Below are positions 28,605-37,407 of a stretch of 64,000 bases of DNA, in pieces. A program made the translations under genes and the position numbers. The notes below the pieces were generated by a model. That model was not told the origin of the DNA. It saw only the letters and a program-made list of their open reading frames with translations, and did not search any database. This DNA is from Alphaproteobacteria bacterium. Lineage in GTDB: Bacteria; Pseudomonadota; Alphaproteobacteria; UBA8366. Every line of letters starts with the position of its first letter. The stretch's first letter is position 1. The stretch is taken from the NCBI GenBank assembly GCA_028281325.1, contig JANQKC010000009.1:308951-372950 (forward strand), read 5' to 3'.

Positions 28605-28829
28605 TCAGTCATCGTCGCCGTCATCAGCGAAGGTGAAACAGAGCGGGTAAGGCCGCTCATCCTCGGGAACGCATTCCGTTTCGGACATTTGGTCGGCGGC
28701 ATGCGGAAGCACATAGCCTTCGAGTTTCCCACTCTCATTGTAGACCGGCTCGGGGGTGTTATCGTCTTCGGTGGCGGCGGCATTGCCGATCACGAAGAAC
28801 AGCGCGATGACTGCAACGGCGTAACGCAT
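28605..28829 (-). CDS. Small secreted acidic protein of unknown function
   Basis: A 74-residue protein with a signal peptide (MRYAVAVIALFFVIGNAAA, cleavage about residue 19) and a mature, strongly acidic part. That part holds only two Cys (53 and 64) that could form a disulfide, and it ends FADDGDDD. A good AGGAGAT ribosome site precedes the ATG. I recognise no family. Its position between a membrane regulator and exbB suggests a periplasmic ligand or accessory of the system. Confidence 0.65.
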   Translation of the reverse strand: MRYAVAVIALFFVIGNAAATEDDNTPEPVYNESGKLEGYVLPHAADQMSETECVPEDERPYPLCFTFADDGDDD

Positions 28830-28876
28830 GATGATCTCCTATACGTTTCGGAGACAGTAGTCATGCGCGACGAAAC

Positions 28877-28918
28877 GCCGGTGAAAGGCTAGGCTAACAA
28901 CCGGTGAAAACGGCGAAA
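28877..28918 (-). promoter_or_regulatory. Direct repeats upstream of the exb locus, candidate regulator site
   Basis: On the minus strand TTTCACCGG occurs twice (plus 28900-28908 and 28877-28885, 23 bp apart), with a variant TTTTCGCCG at 28910-28918. They sit 48-89 bp upstream of the small secreted protein gene in the only spacer between it and the regulator. SARP proteins bind short direct repeats about one or two helical turns apart, so this is a candidate operator. Confidence 0.4.
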
Positions 28919-29017
28919 AACAGGATTAAAAGATCATTTTTCGCGTGAGCGAGCCCAACGGCTGGCGGCCACACCAGGAAACCAAGCTGCGTCGACACGC
29001 GGGGGGACGCGATCGCC

Positions 29018-31177
29018 TTAGGCTTGGTCTGCGTCCCACGATTTTATGACCGTGAATCCGACATCTTGGTCCCGAAGACGAACCCAGACTCGCCGGAAGC
29101 CTTCGGGAGCTTGGTAGTTATCGACGACCGAGGCCACAGCCTCCACCAACGCGTCAACAACGCCGTCACGGGTTTTCCGGATTGCGACGAGTCTGACGCC
29201 AGGAACCTCCCAGCCATAGAAGATGTCCCGCCCGTATCCCGTTCCTTCGCTCGGGTAACCTTTCACGAAGAAATAGTCGGTGACCGCCGCCACGATCGCA
29301 TCTCGGCGCGCCGCATCTTGATCAGTGGCGCGCCCGGCCGAGTTGCTCCCGATCACCACAATGCCCTTTCGCTCGGTGGCCCCGGGCTCCTTCTTCGGTT
29401 TGCCCGCGTCCATCTCGACGATTTCAACACCCCACATCTTCACGACCGAAATCGACTCGTCCTGCTTTTCAAGACGAAACCGGGCGCGTCGCTGGAGTCT
29501 GTTCATCCCGAGATTGCCAGATGCAATGTATTCGGCCGACACGTCCACTTCGCTGCCGTGAATGCGGTCCACCGTGACCTGATTGATTTCCCGCATGACG
29601 GTACCATAGAACCAGAGGTGAACATTGTCGGTCTTTTCGTTGGGATACCCGTACATGTAGTAGTAGTCGAAGATTGCCTGTTCGATCGTTTCGCGGTCCC
29701 TCTCAAAATCGATCGTCGCGACCGCTTGCTCCTTTCCCGACCTGTCACCCCTCTCCCCTATGACGACGTTGTGACCGGCGTCGAATCCCATATCGAGGGC
29801 AGGATCGCCCAAATCAGTGAATTCCGCCGGCGTCGTTGAGGTTGCAACATTCTCCTGCCCAACGGGCTCTTTCGTCGCCTCAACCCTCGGCATCGCAACC
29901 GACCCGGACCGCGCCGGGCGGGCCGGCGGGAACGGAACGGCCGCCAGTTGTTTTTGCGCCTTGGCGCGTTCCGCGGCCTTGGCGATTTCGTCCTGTTTCG
30001 CCCGGCGGACGATCTCCGCCACCTGTTTCCGCACTGCTTCCTGCGCCTCCCGCAGAAGCGCCTCGGCCTGTTCGCGGGCGATCTCGACCGCATGCTGCTG
30101 GACGACTCCCTCGGCGTGCTGCCGCGCCGTCTCCGCGGCTTGATTCCGCGCCGCTTCCACCGCGCGTTCGAGGGTCAATGCCGCAGCCCGGTTGCGCTCG
30201 GCCTGCAAGGCCGCCTCGCGGTCGGTCTTTGCCGCCAAGGCCCGCGCGTTTTCCGCCACCCTGGCGTTCAACGCCGCTTGGCGGGTATCCGCGCCATCAT
30301 CGTAAAGCGAAACTGCCCCCGCGCCGATCACAACCCCGGCCAAGGCCGCCAGCGCCGACATACCATATCGACCCGTCCTTACCGCCGGTGCGCGAAGAGG
30401 AACGGCAGACGTCGCAACCGCCGGCGGCTCAACGGTCGCCAGGGTTTCCATCGTGACCGGCGCAACATCATCCCGGTTGATCGCCTCGAACAACGCGCGC
30501 GTCGCCGCGCCGGGCTCGACCGCGAGTTCCTTTTCAAGAATGTCCGCGCAGTCGCGGTATTGCCGCAAGGCGCTGGCCCGGTCACCGCGTTCGTAGAGAA
30601 GGCGCATCAGATGCTGATGCCCGCTCTCACGAACCGGGTCCAACCGGATCAAGCGACGGGTCAACTCGATCGCACCGCCGGGATCATCCTCCGCGGCCGC
30701 GTCGATCGCCTGCTCTAGCGCATCGCATAATTGCGTATGGCATTCGGCCCGGGTAACGGCGAGCCATTCGTCGAATGCCGGGTCCGGAACGGTCAGGCCA
30801 TCGAGGAATGGCCCGGCGTAGAGATCGACCGCCGCCATCGGCCGCCCGGCAAGCGCATCCCGAAACCGGGCGACATCGATCTCGACGGCATCGCCGCGCA
30901 ACGTGACCTGTTCCCCGTTGCTGTCGAGGATCGGCGGGCCGCCATTCCCGGCCAACTTTCGAATCGACAGAAGCGCGTGGTTTAGGCTCTGCCGCGCGTG
31001 ACGATCGTCGCGATCGCTCCACAGCAACGCCATCAACCGCTCGCGGGGTTGCGGCCGGTCTGCATTCACCGCGAGATAGGCGAGCAAGGCGGCGGTTTTC
31101 CGGGTCGGCAGCGATAACGCCTTTCCGGACGCGTCAACGACGGAAAAGTCACCCAAGAGTCTTAGACGAAGAACCAT
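29018..31177 (-). CDS. Membrane-anchored SARP/BTAD transcriptional regulator with duplicated C-terminal domain
   Basis: A 719-residue one-component regulator. Residues 1-95 are an OmpR/SARP-type winged helix (LRLLGDFSV, TRKTAALLAYLAV, ARQSLNHALLSIRK). Residues 100-245 are a bacterial transcriptional activation domain of TPR type. One membrane helix follows (about 272-292), then an Ala/Glu/Arg coiled coil (297-412) and a Pro-rich linker. The C-terminal half has two copies of one domain, about 470-583 and 606-714, each starting VVIG and containing DYxxxxGYPxE. The ATG at 31177 is used; the longer form needs a TTG. The layout parallels ToxR-like regulators, which sense at the membrane. Confidence 0.85.
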   Translation of the reverse strand: MVLRLRLLGDFSVVDASGKALSLPTRKTAALLAYLAVNADRPQPRERLMALLWSDRDDRHARQSLNHALLSIRKLAGNGGPPILDSNGEQVTLRGDAVEIDVARFRDALAGRPMAAVDLYAGPFLDGLTVPDPAFDEWLAVTRAECHTQLCDALEQAIDAAAEDDPGGAIELTRRLIRLDPVRESGHQHLMRLLYERGDRASALRQYRDCADILEKELAVEPGAATRALFEAINRDDVAPVTMETLATVEPPAVATSAVPLRAPAVRTGRYGMSALAALAGVVIGAGAVSLYDDGADTRQAALNARVAENARALAAKTDREAALQAERNRAAALTLERAVEAARNQAAETARQHAEGVVQQHAVEIAREQAEALLREAQEAVRKQVAEIVRRAKQDEIAKAAERAKAQKQLAAVPFPPARPARSGSVAMPRVEATKEPVGQENVATSTTPAEFTDLGDPALDMGFDAGHNVVIGERGDRSGKEQAVATIDFERDRETIEQAIFDYYYMYGYPNEKTDNVHLWFYGTVMREINQVTVDRIHGSEVDVSAEYIASGNLGMNRLQRRARFRLEKQDESISVVKMWGVEIVEMDAGKPKKEPGATERKGIVVIGSNSAGRATDQDAARRDAIVAAVTDYFFVKGYPSEGTGYGRDIFYGWEVPGVRLVAIRKTRDGVVDALVEAVASVVDNYQAPEGFRRVWVRLRDQDVGFTVIKSWDADQA

Positions 31178-31417
31178 GGACCGCACCTGCCAAACCAATC
31201 GAGTGCGAATACGGCGATGAAGGCTAGCTCCGCGGGCGCTACGCCGACCGCAGCGTCTCGACCGTTCCTACGGTAGACCTCCACCCCACGAATTACATGC
31301 CCAAATAGTATAGCGGCGCGACAGCGCCTATTCCAAGCGGAAGCGGAAAACGCCACGCAAGAGTCATGAAACCGCCAAGCCCGAGCGTCGGCGGACCAAC
31401 CTATCGATGCTGGCCGC
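31178..31417. other. Spacer upstream of the SARP regulator
   Basis: A 240-nt spacer between the regulator and the thioesterase gene on the same strand. I see no convincing gene, repeat or terminator. It should contain the regulator's promoter. Confidence 0.4.
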
Positions 31418-31858
31418 TCAACGCTCCAACCCCTCGCCCTCGAACGCGGCCAACCGTTCGGCAAGCGTGTCGGATACCGGGACCGGGCGATGCGTGGTTC
31501 GGCTGGCGTTCACCCAGACGATCTCGCCAGTGGCCCGCAGGTCTTCCGCCCCCGCCGGATGAATCTCCAGGGTGAACGTCATCGACGAACGCCCCAGCCG
31601 GGTGGCGCGCGCATGCACCTCGATGTCCTCGTCGAAGACGATCGGTTTTCGATACTCGACCAAGGCGCGGACCGTGTGAAACTCCTGATCCGTTCGGTCC
31701 GCCGGGGTCTCGTAGGCCTCGTCGAGGGCGCGGATATACTCGTGGATCGCCGTGTCGAAATAGGTCAGGTAATGGGCGTTGAAGACGATTTTCTGACCGT
31801 CGATTTCGGAGTAACGCACTCGAAAGGGCCAAGCGAAGCGAAAGTCGGCGCGCGCCAT
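31418..31858 (-). CDS. Acyl-CoA thioesterase, 4HBT family
   Basis: A 146-residue hot-dog-fold thioesterase. The N-terminal FRVRYSEIDGQKIVFNAHYLTYFDTA matches the 4-hydroxybenzoyl-CoA thioesterase/YbgC subgroup. In that group an Asp near the start of the main helix is catalytic; here the SEIDG Asp is in the expected place. The central EYRKPIVFDEDIEV strand is also typical. The substrate is unknown. Confidence 0.9.
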   Translation of the reverse strand: MARADFRFAWPFRVRYSEIDGQKIVFNAHYLTYFDTAIHEYIRALDEAYETPADRTDQEFHTVRALVEYRKPIVFDEDIEVHARATRLGRSSMTFTLEIHPAGAEDLRATGEIVWVNASRTTHRPVPVSDTLAERLAAFEGEGLER

Positions 31859-31861
31859 CGA

Positions 31862-31984
31862 TCAACCGCCCCGACGCGGTTGGCGCAAACCGGTTCCGAT
31901 CGCGACAAGCATGGCGACGCGGATACCCGACGCATCGGCGAATTTGGAAATCGCCGCGGCGGCTGCGGCCAATTTTGGGGGCAT
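31862..31984 (-). CDS. Possible 40-residue small ORF before the thioesterase
   Basis: An ATG-initiated frame of 40 codons ends in TGA 3 nt before the thioesterase ATG. The product is Ala-rich with a short hydrophobic part (MPPKLAAAAAAISKF ... IRVAMLVAIGTG). The upstream AGGA is about 13 nt from the ATG, which is poor. It could be a coupled leader or chance. Confidence 0.25.
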   Translation of the reverse strand: MPPKLAAAAAAISKFADASGIRVAMLVAIGTGLRQPRRGG

Positions 31985-32103
31985 GAACGATCTGGTTCCT
32001 GGGGAGTCCTGTAGTCTCGCGCGGCACACTACCATACCGTCGCGTATAGGCGAAAACGAAGGCTGGCGTTACCATCGCATTCGGCGTTATTGTAGCGGCC
32101 TTC

Positions 32104-32162
32104 ATGGCGCTTACTTGAAGCTCAGCTTGCCGGCGCCGTTAAAAAATCGGCTAAAGCGAGCG
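32104..32162 (+). ncRNA. SAM-II riboswitch aptamer
   Basis: The sequence matches the SAM-II class of alphaproteobacteria. A P1 stem pairs TGGCGC (32105-32110) with GCGCCG (32133-32138). The loop has TTGAAGCTC, and the 3' segment TTAAAAAATCGGCTAAAGCGAGC contains the conserved GCTAAA. GCTC (32120-32123) pairs with GAGC (32158-32161) to form the pseudoknot. It precedes metY, a classical SAM-II target. Binding S-adenosylmethionine should switch the gene off. Confidence 0.88.
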
Positions 32163-32173
32163 GCGCTGAGTAT

Positions 32174-32208
32174 CCCGCCGCGGCTTTGGTCCCGGCGGGT
32201 GTTTTTTT
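32174..32208 (+). terminator. Intrinsic terminator of the SAM-II riboswitch
   Basis: CCCGCCG (32174-32180) and CGGCGGG (32193-32199) form a GC-rich stem followed by TGTTTTTTT. It lies between the aptamer and the metY ribosome site (AGGAGGG), so control by premature termination is likely. Confidence 0.88.
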
Positions 32209-32241
32209 GCCCGCCCTTGGGTCAACAGGAGGGCATAGACA

Positions 32242-33558
32242 ATGGCCGGAAACAGCACCAACCCTGAAACCATCGCCTTGCACGCAGGCTATCGCGCCGA
32301 CGAAAGCACCGGGTCGGTCGCCGTACCGATTTATCAGACGACGTCCTACCAGTTCCGCGACACGGAGCATGCCTCCAACCTGTTCGCGCTTAAGGAACTG
32401 GGCAATATCTATACCCGCATCATGAACCCGACCTGCGACGTGCTGGAACAGCGGGTGACGGCGCTCGAAGGCGGCGCCGCCGCCCTCGCCGTTAGTTCGG
32501 GTCAAGCCGCATCGGCCATCTCCGTGCAGAATATAGCGTCCGCCGGCGACAACATCGTCAGCGCCACGGACCTCTACGGCGGCACCTGGAACCTGTTCAA
32601 CAACACCTTCAAGACGATGGGGATCGAGGTGCGTTTCGTCGATCCGGCCGATCCGGAAAACTTCCGCCGCGCCACCGACGACAAGACCCGCGCCTATTAT
32701 GCGGAGACGCTGCCGAACCCGAAGCTCACCGTCTTTCCGATCAAGGAGGTCGCCGACATCGGCCGTGAGTTGGGCGTGCCGCTGATCATGGACAACACGG
32801 CGGCGCCGATCCTGTGCCGGCCGTTCGATCATGGCGCCGCGGTCATCGTCTATTCGACCACGAAATACATCGGCGGCCACGGCACTTCGATCGGCGGGCT
32901 AATCGTCGACGGCGGCAATTTCGACTGGGAGAAGCATGCGGACCGCTTCCCGATGTTGAACCAGCCCGACCCGTCCTATCACGGCGCGGTCTGGACCGAG
33001 GCGGTCAAACCGCTCGGCCCGATCGCCTACATCATCAAGGCGCGCGTCACGCTGCTGCGCGACCTGGGATCGGCGATGAGCCCATTCAACGCCTTCCAGT
33101 TCGTGCAGGGGTTGGAGACGCTGCCGCTGCGCATCCGCGAACACAGCCGCAACGCCCAGGCTGTCGCCGAGTTTCTCGGCGGGCACCCCGCGGTGTCGAA
33201 GGTGATCTATGCCGGGACGCATGAGGACGCGGAACAGAAACGCCGCGCCGACGCCTATCTCAGCGGCGGCTACGGCGGGCTTGTCGGCTTCGAACTCAAG
33301 GGCGGCCGCGAAGCCGGACGCGCCTTCATCGACGCGCTGGAGATGTTCTACCACGTCGCCAATATCGGCGACGCGCGCTCGCTGGCCATCCACCCAGCGA
33401 CCACGACGCATTCCCAGCTCTCGCCCGAAGACCAGCTCGCCACCGGCGTCAACGACGGCTATGTCCGGTTGTCCATCGGCATCGAGCATATCGACGACAT
33501 CCTCAAGGACCTCGACCAGGCCCTCGAGGCGGCGGGCGGCGCAAAGGACGCCGCATAG
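32242..33558 (+). CDS. metY: O-acetylhomoserine aminocarboxypropyltransferase (sulfhydrylase)
   Basis: A 438-residue Cys/Met metabolism PLP enzyme that makes homocysteine from O-acetylhomoserine and sulfide. The PLP Lys208 is in VYSTTKYIGGHGT. NPTCDVLEQRVTALEGG and SSGQAASAISV are typical of the longer MetY-type enzymes, as is the length (MetZ is about 400). The start has an AGGAGGG site. Its leader carries a SAM-II riboswitch with terminator, which supports the methionine-pathway role. Confidence 0.95.
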   Translation: MAGNSTNPETIALHAGYRADESTGSVAVPIYQTTSYQFRDTEHASNLFALKELGNIYTRIMNPTCDVLEQRVTALEGGAAALAVSSGQAASAISVQNIASAGDNIVSATDLYGGTWNLFNNTFKTMGIEVRFVDPADPENFRRATDDKTRAYYAETLPNPKLTVFPIKEVADIGRELGVPLIMDNTAAPILCRPFDHGAAVIVYSTTKYIGGHGTSIGGLIVDGGNFDWEKHADRFPMLNQPDPSYHGAVWTEAVKPLGPIAYIIKARVTLLRDLGSAMSPFNAFQFVQGLETLPLRIREHSRNAQAVAEFLGGHPAVSKVIYAGTHEDAEQKRRADAYLSGGYGGLVGFELKGGREAGRAFIDALEMFYHVANIGDARSLAIHPATTTHSQLSPEDQLATGVNDGYVRLSIGIEHIDDILKDLDQALEAAGGAKDAA

Positions 33559-33606
33559 AGCGACCATCGGCGCGAGGACGGTTTCTACTGCCCGACGACA
33601 CGACCG

Positions 33607-34119
33607 TCAGCAGAAGATGCCGTCCTTGTCGCCGAACAGAATGCAGGTCACGATCATGTCGACGGCACGGCCGTCTTCCGCCAACGGCAGATAAATCCGT
33701 TCGACGGTGACGAAGTCTTTCTCGTACACCAAACCCGGCAACCCGCGACGCCAACTGGGAGTCCCGGTCATGACCACGTCCAACAGGTCCTGATAGGTCC
33801 TGGACTCCGTGAATTTCGGAAACAGCTCGTCGAAATACCGTCCGGTTTGCTCCTCGCCGAAGAAATCGAGGAGGACCGTACCCATGAGCCGAACCTTGAA
33901 ACGCGGCGGACGGCCTTCAACGTCGAGCAGCCGCAAGTTCGGCAGAAGAGTCGGGATATCGACCGGATCGAAATGCTGACGGCCCGGCAACCCCTTCGCT
34001 GGATGAATCGACTGCCAATACGCGACCATGTCGCGAATTTTTTCGTGGCAATCTTCGAAATCGATCCAGGTCGGATGCGGACCGGAGTCCCGGTCACCTT
34101 GTCTATCGTCTTTACACAT
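33607..34119 (-). CDS. PAS domain protein (PAS_5 family)
   Basis: A 170-residue cytoplasmic protein that resembles the alphaproteobacterial PAS_5 family, with the W..IHPAKGLPGRQHFDPVDIP pattern, LPNLRLLDVEG, RLMGTVLLDFFGEEQTGRYFDEL and a C-terminal beta region. It has no output domain. Such proteins are single-domain sensors or partners of unknown kinases. The ATG at 34119 is preferred to a longer frame that would overlap the hemB promoter. Confidence 0.8.
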   Translation of the reverse strand: MCKDDRQGDRDSGPHPTWIDFEDCHEKIRDMVAYWQSIHPAKGLPGRQHFDPVDIPTLLPNLRLLDVEGRPPRFKVRLMGTVLLDFFGEEQTGRYFDELFPKFTESRTYQDLLDVVMTGTPSWRRGLPGLVYEKDFVTVERIYLPLAEDGRAVDMIVTCILFGDKDGIFC

Positions 34120-34181
34120 TGTGATGCGCCACCTCGTGCCGAGGAAGCGTAATTTAAATTCATTCGAGTCAAATGTTCTGT

Positions 34182-34211
34182 AACGGCCATCACTCCCGGC
34201 CGTCGTTTTTT
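34182..34211 (+). terminator. Hairpin with U-tract in the hemB leader
   Basis: ACGGCC (34182-34187) pairs with GGCCGT (34198-34203), followed by CG and TTTTTT (34206-34211), about 70 nt before hemB. It has the form of an intrinsic terminator, but no plus-strand gene lies immediately upstream. It could be an attenuator in the hemB leader or the end of a short transcript. Confidence 0.4.
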
Positions 34212-34256
34212 CGATTACCCACGACGATCCTTTTCCTCCCGCGCGCCCGGGCGTAA

Positions 34257-35345
<1,089 letters not shown>

Positions 35346-35402
35346 CGGCCCGGAACTCCCGAGCGTGATGGATTGTTGATCTCGGCAGTCGGCCTTGATA
35401 TT

Positions 35403-35427
35403 AATCGTTCATCGTCGATTTACGATT
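35403..35427. promoter_or_regulatory. Inverted repeat upstream of arsR, candidate operator
   Basis: AATCGT (35403-35408) and ACGATT (35422-35427), with an inner pair ATCGT (35411-35415) and ACGAT (35422-35426), form an imperfect dyad just upstream of the arsR start. ArsR-family repressors bind such dyads to repress their own operon. Confidence 0.45.
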
Positions 35428-35440
35428 GATTCGAGCGGAA

Positions 35441-35809
35441 ATGGCATCTGTCACCGTCCACGCCCCACAGGCGCACTCCAGGGCAAAAGGGAAAACCCAG
35501 AGTCTCGCAAAGCTCGCCAAGGCGCTCGGGCACCCGGCCCGGCTCGAAATCGTCGCAATGCTGCATGAAAAGCAGTCCTGCATCGGCTGCGACATCGTGG
35601 ACGAAATCGGGTTGGCTCAGTCTACGACGTCGGAGCATCTACGGATCCTGAAGGCCGCCGGGATCATTACCGGTGAGATCGATCCGCCGCGCGTCTGCTA
35701 TTCGCTCAAGGCGGATGCGTTGGAACCGCTGAACATGTTTCTTCGCGACGTGACCAAGACGCCGGCAACCGAGCGAAGGGGTCGCCCTCAAAGCAAGGGA
35801 CCGTCTTAG
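35441..35809 (+). CDS. arsR: ArsR/SmtB family transcriptional regulator
   Basis: A 122-residue winged-helix repressor. The core is ALGHPARLEIVAMLH, IVDEIGLAQSTTSEHLRILKAAG and the wing RVCYSLKADAL. A vicinal-type Cys pair, SCIGCDIV, lies at the alpha3 position where ArsR binds As(III)/Sb(III). The downstream gene is an aquaporin, as in arsR-aqpS pairs of rhizobia, which supports arsenite sensing. A longer TTG start at 35426 exists; the ATG at 35441 was chosen. Confidence 0.88.
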   Translation: MASVTVHAPQAHSRAKGKTQSLAKLAKALGHPARLEIVAMLHEKQSCIGCDIVDEIGLAQSTTSEHLRILKAAGIITGEIDPPRVCYSLKADALEPLNMFLRDVTKTPATERRGRPQSKGPS

Positions 35810-35811
35810 CC

Positions 35812-36528
35812 ATGCAGGAGAACGATCTTTCACGCCGCCTGGCCGCGGAGTTTCTCGGCACCGCCATGCTGCTTGCCACCGTCGTCGGCTCGGGAATCAT
35901 GGCCGAGCGGCTCGCCGGCGGGAATGTCGCGGTCGCCCTGCTCGGCAACACGATCCCGACCGGCGCGATCCTGATCGTTCTGATCACCGCGCTCGGGCCC
36001 GTGTCGGGCGCGCATTTCAACCCGGCGGTGACGTTGGCGTTCCTGATTCGCCGTGAAATACGGGTGCCGGCGGCGCTCCTCTATCTTCTGTTCCAGATCG
36101 GCGGCGCGATACTGGGCACGCTGGCCGCGCATGCGATGTTCGAGGAGGCGATCTGGCAACTCTCAGCCAACACTCGCACCGGCCCGGCGCAATGGCTATC
36201 CGAAGCGGTCGCCACATTCGGCCTTGTCGGCGCCATTTTCGCCGCCCTGCGCTGGCGGCCCGACGGCGTCGCCTGGATGGTCGGGCTGTACATCACCGCG
36301 GCCTATTGGTTCACCGCTTCCACCAGCTTTGCCAACCCGGCGGTGACCGTCGCCCGGGCGTTGACCGATACATTCTCCGGAATTCGGCCGATCGACGCGC
36401 CCGCGTTCATCGTCGCGCAATGCGTCGGCGCCGTCGTGGCGACGCTCGCGCTGGGATGGCTGCTGCATCCGAAAGGCTATCCCGAGGCCGGAGCCGGCCG
36501 GCAAAAGGCCGCGACGGCGCCCGAGTAA
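35812..36528 (+). CDS. aqpS: MIP/aquaporin family channel, AqpS-like
   Basis: A 238-residue channel with six helices and both NPA motifs (HFNPAVT and FANPAVTVARA), the second followed by the selectivity Arg. It starts 2 nt after arsR. In Sinorhizobium meliloti AqpS releases As(III) made by ArsC. The same job is likely here, but no arsC or arsH follows, so the reductase must be elsewhere or the channel serves another metalloid. Confidence 0.85.
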   Translation: MQENDLSRRLAAEFLGTAMLLATVVGSGIMAERLAGGNVAVALLGNTIPTGAILIVLITALGPVSGAHFNPAVTLAFLIRREIRVPAALLYLLFQIGGAILGTLAAHAMFEEAIWQLSANTRTGPAQWLSEAVATFGLVGAIFAALRWRPDGVAWMVGLYITAAYWFTASTSFANPAVTVARALTDTFSGIRPIDAPAFIVAQCVGAVVATLALGWLLHPKGYPEAGAGRQKAATAPE

Positions 36529-36549
36529 CGGCGCGCCGGCAGGCATCGC

Positions 36550-37398
36550 TCAGCCGAGCAGCCAGTCCCGGACGGTCGCGATCTGCCCGCCATCCATCAA
36601 CGCGGGCGCGTGGCCGCATCCCGCGATCTCGACAACATCCGCCTTCGGACCGCGCCGCGCCATCTCTTCGGCGACGTCGGCCGACAACAGGTCGGAGTCG
36701 ACGCCGCGCAGGACCAGGACCGGGCATTCGATGCGGTCCCAAATGGCCCATAAATCGACATCGTCGATCGCCATCGACCGGAAGGCGTCGCCGATCTTCG
36801 GATCGCATGCCAGTTCATATCCGCCGCCGTCCCGCGGAAAGGAACCGTGCTCCGCAAGATGGCTCCATTGCGCGTCCGTCAACGCGCCGAACGGCGCATG
36901 GACCGCGCGGAGATAAGCCTCCACCCCGTCCCGGTCGTCGAATTCCTGCGTCGACCCGACATAATCGGCGATCCGCTGCAATGCGGCTTTCGGCAGCCAC
37001 GGTCCGATATCGTTCAAGACCAAGCGCCGGATCGGCGATCCCGGCATCGACGCCGTCAGCATGCCCATCATCCCGCCCATGGAGGTGCCGAGCCAATCGA
37101 TGGTCTCCGCCCCTGACCGCGCCAACAGCGCCATCGCATCCGACACGTATTGCCGGTTGTTGTAGTCCTCGGCATGGGACAGCCGCGCGCTCTTGCCGCG
37201 TCCGGCGACATCCGGGCACAGCGTCCGGTAGCGGTCTTCGAGCGACGCCGCAAGATAGTCGAAGTCCCGGCCGTTCCGCGTCAGTCCATGGACGCAGAAC
37301 AGCACCCATTCCGCCGACGGCACGCCCCAATCGGTATAGGCCATGCGATGAAATCCATGCGGACCAATGCATTGGATCGAATTGCTGACAAAACCCAT
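36550..37398 (-). CDS. Alpha/beta hydrolase
   Basis: A 282-residue alpha/beta hydrolase with an intact triad. The nucleophile Ser is in WLGTSMGGMMG, the acid Asp in LRGVDSDLL and the His in GCGHAPALMD. The HGLTRNGRDFDYLA oxyanion motif and GRGKSARL are typical. It begins 9 nt after the ornithine decarboxylase stop, so both are likely cotranscribed. Substrate is unknown. Confidence 0.88.
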   Translation of the reverse strand: MGFVSNSIQCIGPHGFHRMAYTDWGVPSAEWVLFCVHGLTRNGRDFDYLAASLEDRYRTLCPDVAGRGKSARLSHAEDYNNRQYVSDAMALLARSGAETIDWLGTSMGGMMGMLTASMPGSPIRRLVLNDIGPWLPKAALQRIADYVGSTQEFDDRDGVEAYLRAVHAPFGALTDAQWSHLAEHGSFPRDGGGYELACDPKIGDAFRSMAIDDVDLWAIWDRIECPVLVLRGVDSDLLSADVAEEMARRGPKADVVEIAGCGHAPALMDGGQIATVRDWLLG

Positions 37399-37407
37399 GA
37401 AACAATC

